In this document: piece after piece, positions 40,588-54,174 of the stretch
Layout: the number at the start of each line of letters is the position of its first letter
How positions within the stretch are numbered: the first letter of the stretch is position 1
NCBI GenBank assembly: GCA_030248295.1
Contig: JASANH010001265.1
Location: 496,001-560,000 of the forward strand
Direction: 5' to 3'
Source of the DNA: Mesodorylaimus sp. YZB2_4
Taxonomy: Eukaryota > Nematoda > Enoplea > Dorylaimida > Dorylaimidae
DNA: 64,000 bases
Notes under the pieces: generated by a model
Databases searched by the model: none
What the model saw: the letters and a program-made list of their open reading frames with translations, nothing else
What the model was told of the DNA's origin: nothing
Translations under genes and position numbers: made by a program

Positions 40588-41734
40588 TCAGCACATTTTA
40601 CAATGATAATTTAAAAAGACTAGGCAAACTGTAACAGCGCCGATTCCTAATGGAACGACAACCAAGAGCACGATTAAGTGTTTATTAACGGAGCCCTTTT
40701 TACCGCGTCTCGCATCTTTGTCCTCGAAATTTGATGTATCAATATTATCAAATTCATTCGGCGCATTTGGATTGCCGCTACGAATTTCATCATATTTTTT
40801 TAATGTCTCTCGCATAAACGAGAATGTATTGCAATAATCTTCAGCGCAACTACAAATTTCTTCCCACTCATTCAATTTCCTTGCACATTTCGAAACAGCT
40901 TTGGCCGTGTCTGTTGCACAGGTTTGTACGAGATCGACTGAAAAATGACAAAGATTTGAAAAACGATGAATGCCCAAAGCAGGCACGTTTTTTTGATTAC
41001 CGTCGCTTTTAAATCCGACTAGGCACCAATTACTTTCGCATAGCGGGTCCTTGCAATCTTTTGCTGTGCAGAAGCATTGAACAGCCTTGGTGCCTAGAAA
41101 AGTAAGAGTTAACAAGATTTTTAGTGCTAGGAACCTAAAATTGTACGAAATCGAAAATTGTTTTCGATGCATTTTTTTCTTGCGACATCTTCCAGGATTT
41201 AGTCCCCTTAGGATACAATGTAAGAGCAACCAAGCGGAGGCGCTACGAGCTAAAACGGTTTCCGAGTTTTAGGTTACGCAAAAGCTGGGCGTAGTCAATT
41301 GCGAAAATACTAGACCCATCTAGCATTGCGTAACGATTTTTGCCAAAGTGGAAAAAGCCCCATCTACTTTTGAAACGGCCTAAGCATATATGTCGATTCC
41401 GGTCTTCCTAGTTCGGCCCGTGCTAGTTTGCCAAGAAGCTTTTGAGTGTGTCCCCAAACTTATTGAAAGCTTATTACGAGAACCAGCAAATTAGCTAACC
41501 ATTTTCCATATTCCGTTGCCTATGCGCCTCCAATTTGCGAGTGCACCCTCGAAACACCCGCCACTTCGTCCTCACCGGGCATGGCGGCATGTGCTTACTT
41601 TAAAAAAGAGCGCGCTCGGTACACTTACCGCCCATGCAAAATAGGCAGACCAATATTAGCCAGAAGATGAATCGGAAAAAGCATAGAGTTGGGCACGATA
41701 GCGTGGGTCGTCCTCGAATTAGTGCCCGTTTCAT
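40588..41734 (-). CDS. Ly6/ET-module-like three-finger cysteine-rich membrane protein
   Basis: Exon 1 (41629-41734) encodes a signal peptide (MKRALIRGRPTLS, CFFRFIFWLILVCLFCMG). A 535-bp intron follows; exon 2 begins at 41093 after a TTTCTAG acceptor, and a 60-bp intron near 40940-41000 parts exon 3. The mature part reads QCFCTAKDCKDPLCESNWC, LVGFKSD, VDLVQTCATDTAK, then EEICSCAEDYCNT. An even number of cysteines ending in CN is the layout of Ly6/uPAR three-finger domains and of the nematode ET module. A C-terminal helix (HLIVLLVVVPLGIGAVTVCL) anchors it, with a short cytoplasmic end (NYHCKMC). Likely role: a small cell-surface protein, ligand unknown. Without splicing the exon reads through with an upstream MHRKQF start, but the acceptor and the upstream signal exon make the spliced form better. 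Confidence 0.65.
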
Positions 41735-44700
41735 AGCGGCACGTAGAGACACGACTTCCGTCCAAACACTCAGGTACGATGGCAATGTGCTCGTGGTACC
41801 AAAACGGGCGACAAGGCCAACCTTCCTCACCACTCCCACGGCTCTCCAATTGCGATTGACCGTCTCTCGTGGTCGTTCAGTGTTATTCGAATGGGGTTGC
41901 GTGTCGGCGATAAGGAAACGTGTGCAAAGAACGATGGAACAGTGGAAAATGAAAATGAAAGTCGTATGTAAAACGCAAGCAGGAACAGCTGAGAAGTGGC
42001 GATAAAGGAACGACTAAAGCATTTCGTCATTTATTAAAACGAAAGCTTGTTATCTCTTCCTCGCCGCTCTTCTCCTCTAAGCTTTACGATCAGTCATCCG
42101 TCAACGAAAACGACTCGGCTCACGTTCTCTCGGTAGCCAAAAGGTGCAAGTCTTCGTAAGCGCACAATTTTTCCTCGTTTTCGTTTCTTGCTGCTCTCGT
42201 TTTACTTTCTTTTTCAGTCCCAACAATTTTCTTCGTCCGACTAGCTCGTAAAATACTCCTAATACGAAAAATGCCCTCCTCCTTTTTGACGTGACGTTGA
42301 TGCGACGCAGGAAAAATAAACGGCCGAAACGATGGTCGGAAATGAGAACTCCTTCTTTACAGCTTCGAATCCTTCTTCTCTGTCTGATCTTCTCGTTTCG
42401 TTAAAAAAAGTATACGTCAGTGAACAAGTTGGCTTAGTCCGTCTTTGAAACTGGGAATCGCTGCGCTGACACGGTTTTGCGGTGGGTTTTTCAAAGTCAC
42501 CGATTTGGCACTGGGAGTTCGAGAAATGCGATGAATGGTCGGCGTGTCAATAACAACGAATTACACCATTAATGCCAAACCGTTGCTGCTTTGTGTCGAA
42601 AAATTTCTCCATCGTCATTTGTCTGACAGGGTGGTTGGAGTCAAGTGCACACTTTCATGCGCAGTTGGTTGCTGAGAGGCGGAGTTGGCTCGGCGCGTGC
42701 CAAAGCTTTGCTCTCCAAGCCTTCGGCTTTTCTCAATTTGCTCTTGATACGAAAGGAGAGAAAAAAAGAGGAAATATATATATGACGCTGACTTATTGAA
42801 TGTAGTTAGTACTAGATCTTGTAATTATTCATGAAGCTAGACGCGAGACTCACGTCCCAACGTACCAAATGACTTTATGAGCGACGCGTTAGAAGTGAAT
42901 TGCTTTCGGCTTCGGGAAACAGAACGTGGGCGCGAGCAGAAGAGATAAATAGGGATATTTTCCTTTTTCCATACAAGCGCTTCCCCGAGGGCATTAAAAC
43001 TTTGATCAGGAATCCAAGTCTACATGAGATTACGAGTACGCGTCATATAGCTACTCAGCAAGGCATAGTAACTAATTGAGTCCACGAGGCATCAGTTCAA
43101 AAAGTGTGAACCATCGGCACACTTGTCGCTCACCATCGCCAATAAGACATTTGGAAAGCGGCGAACCAGGAAGAAACATCAAACGAGGACTGCCAGTTGA
43201 AACGAGTCTCTTTCAGACTACGTTTAGGAAACAATTCGTTAAAGCGAGAGGTTGAGCCAAGGAGGCTAGTTATGGGCACGGTTAGCTAGGAATCCTTTTA
43301 AGCTAACAAATGTGTCCTGTTCCTTGCAAAGCCCGAGCCTATCAAAAGGCTTCTTAGCCCCGAGAAGGGTGCGAGTGAGAAAAACCTCTGCCAGAATCCA
43401 TTCGAGGGCCAAGGCGGTGATAAAGCGGTCGAGTGGGCGACTGAAAAAAGGCATGCCTCTAAGCCACAGCTGCTAGAAGCCAATGCCACTTCTTCCGCTT
43501 GCGCCCGATAATTTTCGCGATCGCGCGCTCGATGCAGCTTCTATATCTAAGCTAACTGGAGGCCAACGGCGGCAAACACTGCGACCTAACCGAAATGGGG
43601 GTCGGCGTTTATTCGAAGCAGCTGCCTCGCAACAGGCCTCGCCCGCCATATATGGATATGCGGTGCCACCATTCCTCGACTATGCATGAATGTGGTTATG
43701 TCATAAAAAACTTCATATGCAATTCGATGCCGCCCAGTCTCCAATCCGCCCTATGCTGCGACGACGGCCATGAATAGCACTGAACCGAATGTGCGAAAAT
43801 ACGGTCAGCAAGAAACCGAATTAACGATAAAACCAAAAAGTATTGAATAAAGGATGACTAATAGGGATACAGACTCGACTCGTTTCACCGAAGAAAGGCC
43901 CGTTGGCCCGTGCAACAAGGTGAAAGATCAATGAGCCGAGAGAATTGACATCCATCTTGCCTCGTTTGATAAGAAATGATAACAGGGAGCCAAGAAATGG
44001 GTAAGGGCATAATTGCACGAGATCGCCGGCTTTAATCAGGCCGTTTTGCTCGAAGACATTAGAATTCACTTTGACAAATTGACCAGTGGGGTCTTCTCTG
44101 GCTGGCTCATACCTCGACGCAAAGCACTCCCACAAAATGTCTATCCAGCTACCACTATCGAGGGTTTGAGAAACGGGTAAAAAAAAGAAGAATGCACGCC
44201 AAATGGTTGATTTTTCGAGTGACAAAAACAAAATTGCATTCAAGTTGGCCTTATTAGGCAAAATGTGTTTGACACGAACATTTCGATTGATGAGAAAATA
44301 ATTGAAAAGCTTAAAGACAGCCAAAATGGTGGAATAGTTTTTCAGGTGTGCTTATGTCAGGGCAGACTTGGCGGCGCCGGCATTTCCCTGACAGGTCGGG
44401 TCGGCTAGGCTACAGCTTGTCAATGAAACGCGACTAGGCGGTAGAGTACCCCGTAGCTGATAATGACGCGTAAAGAGGTAAAAAGCCGTCAATAGCAATT
44501 TATTCATCGAAACGAAAACGAGCAAAGTGCTTTTCCACCTGGTTTTTCGCTTCTTTTAGTTCGGGACAAATCAACACACATCAATGACGGGGTGTTTGCA
44601 TGAGGACATATGCTAACCCAGGTACACATAGCTAGCGTAGTTGCTTTGCTCATTTCCTACTCGGGTCTTACCCTGCCCCTTCCAAGGAACCGTTAGCTGG

Positions 44701-47700
44701 CTTGCTCGTTTTTGAAAAACGTAGTTGTGCCACCCAAGCCCGGCTGCTGTTTCGCTTTTCCTCCCGAGGGCAGCTAAATGTCGCCGGCGTAAGACGAGCT
44801 TGGGTCTGAAAAGAATCGAGCTCTGAGTAAACGGGCCAAAGACGAAGAGGGACGAGAAGGAGGACGATGCCCGTTCGTTTCCTTTGCACCCCGGCTCCTT
44901 CTAACAATCGATGACAGGGCAAACTCGACGAGCCGACTAAACTCGGACACTGTTTGCTGAACTTTAACTTTCCACAAACGCACCAACCCAAACCCATTCT
45001 CCATGCAACTTATCGAACACCAAGCCACGCCAACACGTCAGAACATTAAAGACAATTAAGCACAATTTCCTTTCATTTCTATCGGGGATGGCTGATACGG
45101 GCGCGCACGAGGTGAATAATGAATGTGTGTTGCCACCAGGACGAACAAAAGACCCCGCCCGCCATTTCCCATCAAGAACAAGGCGCCTGACAAAGAAGTC
45201 CGGACCAGCTTCCTCGTCTCCTTATTTACACTGCTCATCGAAGGTCCAGAACAGGAATCGTAAAAAAACCCATTTCCTATTCGATTCAAATATATTGCGG
45301 ACGAAAGATGATCAAATCGTGCCTTGGTTGCAAGGAATCTGGAGATTGCAACAAGCTTCATTGTCTGCAGAGCAGCGGCGTATGATTAGAAATTAGATAT
45401 GTTCTGAACTGATTGCGCATAACGTTTGTCATAAGCCAGCAATCACACAATAGATTGCCCAGGGGGAGGACTTGCTAATAATCCGCGGATCACGATCAAT
45501 CTGCACTGTAACCGCTCAAGACTAAATGGGACACGCAGCTTCTGACGCAACGTCCAGACTTTGGGTGGTGGGGGCCCGCCCCCAGGCGTGGAAGCCCTTG
45601 GATTGGACGTAAACGATAGCCCTGATTTTGTATGGGACCTCAGTTCCCATTTGACTCCCGTAGGCATTATCTTGAGGACAAAAAAATTGATTTTTGGGAA
45701 CTCTTATCAAGCCTGTTTTAATTTTATGAATGCATGTGCGCTGGAATTCAAAAAAGCCATCCATCCAAAGGCAGGGGTGTCCATTGTACAATAGAGAAGC
45801 AGAGCCTTGGCTTCCCAACTCCAGTGGGTGGGGCTTGTCGCAAACGCGAGCTAACGTAAGATCAAGGAGACGTGCCTGCCAGCCAATTAGCCATAATATG
45901 GCAGGCTAGGCATGATATTAGAGTAAAGTAAGAGTGTGAAGAAGGTCGTAGAAGATTCTAGAGATCACGGCGCACCGTCGTTTTTTCATCGAGAACACGA
46001 TTCGTGAACAAGATTGTCTTCGAAGTATAATGTATTTATATATCAAATTAAACGTGTAATTCTGCCGTCAACAAAATCAATTTCCTCCCGCTGACCGTTG
46101 ATGACAGGACTCATTAACTTCAACTTGGCAACTGAGCTGCTCTAGAATGGCCCCTGTCATGCGCAGGTTCCTAGCAGAGCCTTGCGTGAGTTGATCACAA
46201 CAAGATACTAACGAGGTATGGAGGTCCGACAAAATCAATTTTGTTCGAGTGGCCCAAAGAAACTTACGATTAGAGCGCTCGATATCATGCATATTCAAGC
46301 TACAATAATAGGAATCATAGTAGTTAACCATGTGTGTATTGTATTGCAGGCTGTCTTTTTTCAGATAATTCCTTCATTAATAATCAGGAATCATGAAAAG
46401 GTTAATGCGGGGCATGTGATTTAAAATTTGAATTTTAGCGCTACACTGTCGCAGTGTCTGCAATTACCGCGGATGGCCTGGATCTCACAGAGCGCAGAGT
46501 TTGGGGGTGGCGGAGGCAGGAGGGCTTTTGTGTCTGAGCTTTGCCAGGCTCAGGGCAATCGCCCTAGATCTGGGGCATTTTTAAGCTGTCAGAGCAGGTT
46601 TTAGGGAAATTTTTAGGGCAATCTGAGATTTTGGCACTTTGTCTTTGCTCTCCTGACAATGCCGCTGTTCCAAAGGTTGTTTTCCTTGATGGGAAGCTGG
46701 GTGAAGATGTCGAAGAAGCATCGGAAGCTGTTGGCACCTTTGAAAACTGCTATGCCATTCAAATACGCAATCATGGCTTGGTTGGAATAATGTTGGGTAT
46801 CTGGCAGCCACTTTTTTTAGAGGGCCTTCTTTGCATTTTTCTGGGAGTTGGGTTTAGGGCAATTTTAGGGCAATCTTAACCTTCATCTGGGGCATTGTTG
46901 TGTTGCAGACCTCTGGTAACGCCTTTCCCCCCCCCCCCTGTATTGGTTGCTTAGGAGTTTCACAAGTGTTGGCCAGATGTTTATTGTTTACCGATGGCAC
47001 AAAACCAGTATTCTGGCCGCCTTGTCCGGAATTTTGCTGGTGGCATGGCTCATCGGAAGAGCCTCTTTTCAACACTAGCTACTAGCTTTTTGGCTGATCG
47101 ATGGTCTCTTGATGGCCTCTGGTTTTGACATATGGACACGCGTTGCTTGGATTTGGGTTTGCTTGCTTTATTTTTCTCGGCGACTTCCTTAGCCTTGGGA
47201 TAGAATGACGAATAGGAGTACAGTTGTCGTTTGCGAGTGGCGTTGCCAGGCGTTTTGTTGGTGCGTTATGAGGCTGGGACTGGTTTGCCTTGCCCGGGTG
47301 AAGTGAAGACGATGCCGGGGATATCCTCTACAGCAGTTGTGTCAACTAGTTTTGCTGTACGAGTATGTTTGCCGATACCCGATTCATAGGACGTAATGAA
47401 GTGACTAAAATCTGTCGGCTTAGTAATAGTTTATGTTCGAGTGCGCGCTTGAAATTAATGATCATAACGAATTTATTTTACGGTTGAGCTAGTGGGGAGA
47501 ACTTTCATTGAAAGCGTTTCCGCTTCAGCCCAGTTTCGTCGGTTCTCCTGGGCGCATACATAGCGAGCGAAAGTATCGGTTCAAAAAGACATCCCTAAAG
47601 CTAAAGTAGGTCTATCGTAAGTCTTTGTATTTAGTGACTGGTATTGTTTGCTTTTGGGCTAGGGCATAAAACTTATAAGGTTGTTCCCCAAAACAAACAC

Positions 47701-47885
47701 TGGCCAGCAGGATCCCTTTGGAGATAGATCTGCCCGCATATATATTCGTAGTCAGTCTACTTTGAATCTTTCATGTGCACTTGCAGAGTATTGTATTGGG
47801 GTAGATTTAGCCTTTTTGTCGGTCATATGGGTAACATACTGTACATGGCCCTTTTTCCAGATTACCGAGTAATTTTACGGCCAGA
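41735..47885. other. 6.1 kb gene-poor region with uncertain ORFs
   Basis: No gene could be supported. A 167-residue minus-strand frame at 43821-44324 has protein-like composition (for example VKVNSNVFEQNGLIKAGD) but no recognised domain. A plus-strand frame at 46631-46879 overlaps repetitive AGGGCAAT-rich DNA. A GC palindrome (GGGGGCCCGCCCCC) lies near 45572. There is a poly-C run near 46928. Confidence 0.4.
46540..46915 (+). repeat. Degenerate repeat block with TTAGGGCAAT and TCTGGGGCATT motifs
   Basis: Two segments (about 46545-46625 and 46850-46905) share AGGGCAAT followed within about 10-25 bp by ATCTGGGGCATT, with further TTTTAGGGCAA copies in each. This suggests two diverged copies of one repeat flanking about 230 bp. 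The family is unknown. Confidence 0.4.
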
Positions 47886-49299
47886 ATGTCGAAGCCAGGA
47901 GCGGTTGAGGCCAAAGGCGTCACAATGCCAATGATCGATGACCAGGCCGAAGTTGTGGACGAAGATATACCAAAAGCAATTCCGACTCACGGTCAAAGTA
48001 AGATGCTCTGCACGAAAATGCCAATGGGGGGGGGGGGGAGATTCTTGGCTTATATTCTGTAGAAAATACAGGGCTGCTCCCCCTTGATTGCATGAACCTA
48101 CGCAACTTTTCAGCTGTCTGATTTTGCATTTTTTACTTCAGATCAATCACCGAAGAATGTCAAAGAAGCGTACACTCGCATGAAAAAAACAAAAAATCCA
48201 GGCGAACTATGCGCACTTTTAACAATTTTTTGCGGTCTTGTATGCGCTGGGAGTACGAATACTTTGATTATTTTGACTGTTATAGTTGTTTAACTTCTTC
48301 TATTTTTAGTTTGTATGACGGTTTTTCTGGTGGCTGTGAGCCTCCTGAATTTATATCTTCTTATTGTGGGTAAGTCGTATTTAATGATGAGTTTATCATC
48401 GACTAGCGTGCGCTTGTCTCATTAGGAGCCCTTCACATAAACGACTGCCCAGTCGAACGTTTCATCCCGATTTATTTGGTCGTGACTGGCGTTTTCACCA
48501 TCGTCCGCGCGATTTTGAATTGGTATTATGCTTGGTGTCACCCGAAAATGAAAAAGGAAGGATCGTCGGAAGAAGTGGCCAAACCATCACCATTCAGCAA
48601 TATTATCAATTTGTTCTTGTTTGTTTGGTTTATTTGCGGTATGTGCGGGAAGGGTGGGTCGGGGCTATGGCAGCTGGGAGCAGTGTAATATATTCTAGTT
48701 TATGGAGCGACCCTGGGGGACTGGGGAGGAGGTGATCGGGGCTCACATGAAGTGTAGGGTCTCCGCCCACGCCCTTGTCTTCAAACGCCTATCGGCCTTG
48801 GGAAAACCATGGGGTAAAGGCTAAAGGTATGTTTACAGCAGGACATGCTGCATTGCATTGTAGATCATACGGTTAATGCTCACATGTGATTGCACTTCTC
48901 ATTATGCCTATGCCTCTTTGTGCACATGTAGAATGTGAGCGTGCTGGCTGACAATAAGCGTGTCATAAAATGGCTCCAAGCGGTATGAAACTGCTGGAGT
49001 CACCTCCCATGCATCTTTCCTACCGCGTCCTCACAGGTTGTCTTATAATTTCAGGTGCTATTTGGGTTTTCCAAGTTAGCGGTATTGTAACTTTCGACGA
49101 GGTCAACCATCCACATTATTGTGACAAACTTACTTATTATACGGCCTACATCTACATTATCATCTCGCTGGCCCTAATGGTCGTATCACTGATAATTGGA
49201 TGCTGCCTGTGTTCGTGCGTAGTGTGCACTATGCTCATTGGTGGTGCAGCCAGTAGTGCCGGTGGGAGCAGCGAAAAACGAGTGGACAGTGGTGTGTAA
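47886..49299 (+). CDS. TMEM272-like four-transmembrane protein
   Basis: Five exons are supported: 47886-47997, 48142-about 48230, 48310-48369, 48426-48638 and 49055-49299. The product starts MSKPGAVEAKGVTMPMIDDQ and continues SPKNVKEAYTRMKKTKNPGE. Helices follow: VCMTVFLVAVSLLNLYLLIV, then GALHINDCPVERFIPIYLVV with TGVFTIVRAILNWYY, then FSNIINLFLFVWFICGAIWV, and YIYIIISLALMVVSLIIGCC. The motif INDCP...IPIYLVVTGVF and the later W-V-F segment before a short cysteine-bearing loop are typical of the TMEM272-like family, widespread and uncharacterised in invertebrates. The exon 2 donor is ambiguous: only the weak GGTCTTG keeps the frame, and the stronger GTATGC would break it. Intron 4 (416 bp) is unusually long. 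A G13 run is in intron 1. Confidence 0.7.
48026..48038 (+). repeat. Poly-G run in intron 1 of the TMEM272-like gene
   Basis: Thirteen consecutive G residues. Confidence 0.9.
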
Positions 49300-52200
49300 G
49301 CCAATGCCTGTTTACTTTCCGCAAAACCACGGGCCTGTTTTTCGTTATCCACAAATAACATGGAAGAGTTCGGTTATTATGTATCGGGGGGAGGGTTAGG
49401 GTGAAGGTGGGGTTGGATCAGCGTAGTGACAAGGTTTATAGCGATGCTTGATTGAACGAAAGTTCCCCGTGGGTTAGCAGTTATTATATGATTTTGGTCT
49501 TGCGTTGCGCATTTTTATGTTTTTTACTTTTCCTGTTATGTTTCGTCGGGTGTGGATTTTTAGTGTATGGGAAAGCCAATGAAACAGTATGCGTGTACTG
49601 TACTTATCGCACATATTTCATGCGTCTGTCTCGCCTTGGTATGTGACTTGGGCCTTCATCATAGACGAATGCTGGGTAGTTTAATTTATGGATATTTTTA
49701 GTTTCTCACATATCGCGAAGGTCGGCCGGGAACAACGATAAGAATGTTTACATGAAAGTATCTATTCGTACATGCAACGTAAACTGGTTTTGATTCGATC
49801 GAAGTCCAATTTTTCTTCGTGCTGTTCAAAAAGGCCCACGCTGGTAGAGATAAATTTACATTCCATAAAAGGAAGGTGATGCCGCAAATACACAAAATTT
49901 TCTAATGGTTTGAGGAAAGACCTGTCGAAAGGCACTTAAATTTTAAACACCTGATGTCAAACAGCTACTTTTCAAAAAAATGTGTTCAGGGCAAACCTGT
50001 ATTCAAATTTATTATCTGGCATGCGGAATTTGTGGCCTGAGGAGCGAAGGCTACGTTACCTCAGTTGTTCATGCTCGTGTCTTTTTCGTTTTTCATTCAA
50101 ACCTCACAAGCAAGGCTGTGTGGGGATTTGCAGTTTCGTCTCTGTGTCTCCATCAGGAGCGCCTGACACTAGCTTTGGCTTCCTCGGATGATGGTGGGTG
50201 GGCTGTGAACCCCGTGGGTGTAGGCAGTCGAGACCGTCCGCTCGTTTGGTCGCCGTCTCTCCACTCCGCGAACCACGACGGGGAGTCACTCATGGGTCGT
50301 GGCCTGGCGAGCAAGGTCAGCGAGGGTGTCTGGTTTACAAACCAGCCTTGAACCCAGGACCCATGACGACCACCTCTGCTGGCTTTCAAGCAATAAGGTG
50401 GAACCATGGCTGGCAGGTGAAGGAGTGAATGGTGGGCCAGGCACGAGGGTAAACGTTACACTGATATGCGCGGATTGCAATCAGCACTTCAATTCCGGAA
50501 CATCTTTGGTTGGAAGCCTGGAAGCTAACAGCATTACGAAAAACCCAACCAAGGATTTCACTTCTCTTAAAAATGTCTCGGAAGTGCGTCTCTGCATCAA
50601 AATAGCCCACTGGTCTCTGCATTTATATATTCTGCAGCCAAAGACAGCATGTCCATACTAGGGCGTGGCGCGGTATAAAATTAATAAAAGTTTGAAAGTC
50701 ACTGTCAATTTAAACAAAGATTGGAAACGTATCGTTTGAAAGGGTCATATTATTCGCTGTATCACACGGTAGATCATTCCACAGTTTTATGGCCGACACT
50801 TCAAAAGCCCGCGAATGTGATGCAGCTCTTCCAGCAGGGGTTTCAAGATGGTGAGGAGCCGGGGCCTAGGGGTGCGAGGGTGAAAATCCCGACCAGGTTT
50901 TTATTTTTGGAATAACTCGCGAACCGAGTGGCCGAAACCGATAAAATTTGGTATAGATATGAGGGACTAGTTGGGCAAGGTGTGTACCAAAAATCTTTAA
51001 AAAATCTTTGCTGGTTATCCTTCTATGGGCGAAAAGGTCCCGCGTCACATATGTACTGTATGTATGTACTGTATGTATGGACCCGATAGATCACAACGCC
51101 GATCTGGAGCTGTGTGAGAGCGGGGGGATCCAGCTATATGTTTAAACGACAGGGTAACATCCCTGCTGGTGCCTTTTGGCATTGATTTTGACCACGTATT
51201 GCCTCAAATTGTTGTAGGGTGCTCAGAAGGGGGTCCACTCGAGCGAAATTATCATTTTTTGCACTTTTAGACCTCATAAAAACCGTCTGGAGAGGCGCAG
51301 GGCAACTTTTTATAGCTTAATCGAATCAGGGAGGTGCGGGGAGCAATTGCTGACTGAAAAATGTTACTTATCACAAAAGTTTAAACTTTCGGTTTTTGTT
51401 GGGGGTCAATTTGAACAGAAAAACCGAAAAAATTTGAAAACGCGGACAAAGTCTGCAGGATATAAGTTGATGGCTCATAGATTGATCGGGATCAAAGGAT
51501 TTATGAAAACGCTTATCAACTCAATAAATACACACGAAAAAGCTATATAGTTTTAAAAAGGCGGGAAATTCAAAAAATGAGAATCAACAATTTTTTGTTC
51601 ATTTTGAAAGCTGTCTATGCACAACAATGATAATAATACTTGAAGGATCGGGTTATACAGCAAATTTCAAAAAAAGCGGGAAATTCAAATTAAAAAATTT
51701 ACTTTTAAAAAAGGTGTTTATAGAGAAAAGGAGTGTTATGAAGAGTGACTGACAATAACAGCGGATGACAGAAGGAATGGTTTGTGAGAGCTCGCATTTT
51801 CCCTTATACTTGCGCGTGTCAGAAGCAAAACGGGGTCGCTGCATGAGCCATGCAATGCGCCAACGTAATATTCATAGTTACACAGATACGGGAAAGTGGA
51901 TCTAAAATCCTAGCCCTTCCCTTCCTAATGGAGCACTAACGATAAGAGCATGAAACTTACAAGACACCAGCAGAGAAGAACACTTTAACGGCGGGAAAAT
52001 CAAATTTGAACTAAAACTTAATTTGTTAAGGATACAAACGAGGTCACGTCAATAAGAGAAGAGTAACATGCAATAAAAAAGTGTTCTTCCTTCGCATTGG
52101 AATCAAAAACTTGGCGAGTAAACGGCAGAAAATTTAGATTATAATTGAGGATGAAGCATGCTCCGACAAAATTTTTTCAAATGTTATGCCGCCAATGACA

Positions 52201-52564
52201 GCATGCAAATATTGTAAGAAAAAAATGCTGCAAAATACTTGAAAAAACTCAAAGTACCAACTCAAGTAAGTGATTTTTTACTACCGCCTTTTTAAAATAC
52301 TAAATCATGTATTCTAAACGAAAGCTTATCACCCACCAAAATAAAATATTTATTTTCCATACATGGGTAAAGGAATAATCTTAGTCAAGATAATGTCACA
52401 CTGAGGAATTTAGAGGAAGATTGAGAGGAGGGCGGCAGATTTTGAAGAATGGTTCTGTTTGCACTCGAGATTGCATGTGCTCGAACGCGTCCAGTCCTCG
52501 AGGGGGTATCGTGGGCAGGTGAGAAGAGTCAGGACTGAAAAAGTAGTAAAATTGGCAAAAAAAA
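49300..52564. other. 3.3 kb intergenic, mostly AT-rich, with SINE-like and short tandem repeats
   Basis: No gene was recognised. It holds the tRNA-like element at 50290-50375, a small tandem of TATGTACTGTATG near 51050-51079, and an AT-rich stretch (51300-52400). Confidence 0.4.
50290..50375 (+). repeat. tRNA-derived SINE-like element
   Basis: TGGGTCG at the start pairs imperfectly with GGACCCA at the end (6 of 7). A D-arm-like GTGGCCTGGCGAGC and a clear anticodon-arm-like CTGGTTTACAAACCAG lie between. The sequence GTGGCCTGGYG is shared with the SINE at 59853-59935. The B box (CCTTGAACCC) is diverged. Confidence 0.4.
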
Positions 52565-52738
52565 CATGAAATGAAACTAGGAAAGGTAGTACATGTGGTT
52601 TGATGCGCCATCGGAGCAGGCCGGTCCAGGCTGACAAAAGGTGATGAAAGATCCTGCATGGCTAGTGGCTGGTCACATGTACTCGCCGTTTTTAGGGTTG
52701 ACAAGTAGACCATAACAACTAGCTTTATTTATGTCACC
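52565..52738 (-). repeat. Dispersed ~170-bp repeat, copy 1
   Basis: Read on the minus strand it starts GGTGACATAAAT, continues through CTAGTTGTTATGGTCTACTT, and contains ACATGTGACCAGCCA, CACCTTTTGTCAGCCTGGAC and CACATGTACTACCTTTCC. It matches copies 2 and 3 almost throughout. No coding capacity and no terminal inverted repeats were seen. Confidence 0.85.
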
Positions 52739-54174
52739 GGGTGCGGCTGGTGACACTCATTAGACCTTTAATGACATTGCATGCAAATTGTTCATGGAAT
52801 AGAGGATCTTGCATGCCTTTCTGTTTGATGGCTAATGATAATCAATCACAAGAAGTAAATGTGGCACCTCATTTTGCGTGGAATAAGCCCATCTAAACAT
52901 CGGAGAATGCGCATTTCATAGTTCACTGAGCCATAGTTTCTTCTCTGCTATCACCAACAATTTGGTCAAATGTTCACTCGCTCTCTGAGAATGCCAAGGA
53001 TGCGAATTTTACAACACAGCATTCGGCACCAGGGGAGTGATATCTTCACTCATTGACGATAGACCCCAAAAGGTGTACACACGTCCAACACTCCAAAAAT
53101 GTTGGTCTCAAAAATGTTTAGATAATGTACCTAGATTTAGCTTAGTGATCTTGACTAGCGAGACCTCGAAGGTACGCAGCTACCATTCGCACAGAGCAAA
53201 ATGGTTTAAGAGCGAGGAGAGAGCTTGTTTCATGATCTCCCTGCGCCTTATCATAAACTGGATCACAGTGCAACAAAATCATGACGTTTTAGCATAGCCC
53301 CGGAGTTTAAAAAGTGCTACCAAACAAGTACAACATAAGCATGAAAAAACTGGTTTAGCAAAGTAGGGTAATGTAGATCAGGACAAGATTATCCCGTCCC
53401 ACCGACACGAGGCAACGGAAATTCGATCGCTCCAGTGATATAAGCAGTGTCACTAAGGGCTTGCACCGACGTACCGACTAAGGCTTCTCCAAGCTTGTCC
53501 GCCCAACATATACACATGCTTCCTTTATGTCCGAGTCATAGAGATGGAGCTAACTCGATCATGAGCAATTATGATAGTAATTCATAATAAATTACGTACA
53601 CTGGCTTCAAATCGCCGTGATTATAATTTCCGCACCCAAACTCGCATATCATTGTTCTTAGGCAAATGGACAGACTACAGAACTTGTGAACTCACGTTAA
53701 GAACTAAGTTGAAATAATGTCTTCTGAGATTCCTCCAGAGCGTTCACCATTTCAAGCGTGTGTTATATCTAAGCTCATTGACCTATCTGTTTAGCTTTGG
53801 ATGGCCGCCGAATAAAGATGTGGAGAACATCTGTATTAAAGGTTCTTAAAACTCATTCACGATAGATTAGCAAATCTTTATTTAATTTTAAAGAGGAGCT
53901 ACTAATATTCATCAGCATAAACTCCATGCATCGGCTCGAAAGTGACAGGCATGCAATACTGTACATCAATGCGTGCGGAAACTCGATGCGCCTAATAGCT
54001 GCAAGAAAGTCCAGCGAAGATGCAGATTCCTCGAAATTCCTGCCTAAAGCAGGAGATGATGAAATTGAAAGCGCTGTCCTGAGTAATAGCATTTTGCATT
54101 ACGTAGTCCATGGAATATCTACCATACAAGAAGTGCAGATGTGAGCATCTCCTAGGAGCCACCTTCCCCAAGCT
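52739..54174. other. 1.4 kb without recognised genes
   Basis: No supported ORF or RNA gene between repeat copies 1 and 2. Confidence 0.4.

Noticed and set aside
43821..44324. 167-codon minus-strand frame as a gene
   Set aside because: Protein-like in part, but no recognised domain, no clear splice sites and no signal; left as uncertain intergenic ORF.
51050..51079. TATGTACTGTATG short tandem
   Set aside because: Only about two units; ordinary microsatellite-like sequence.
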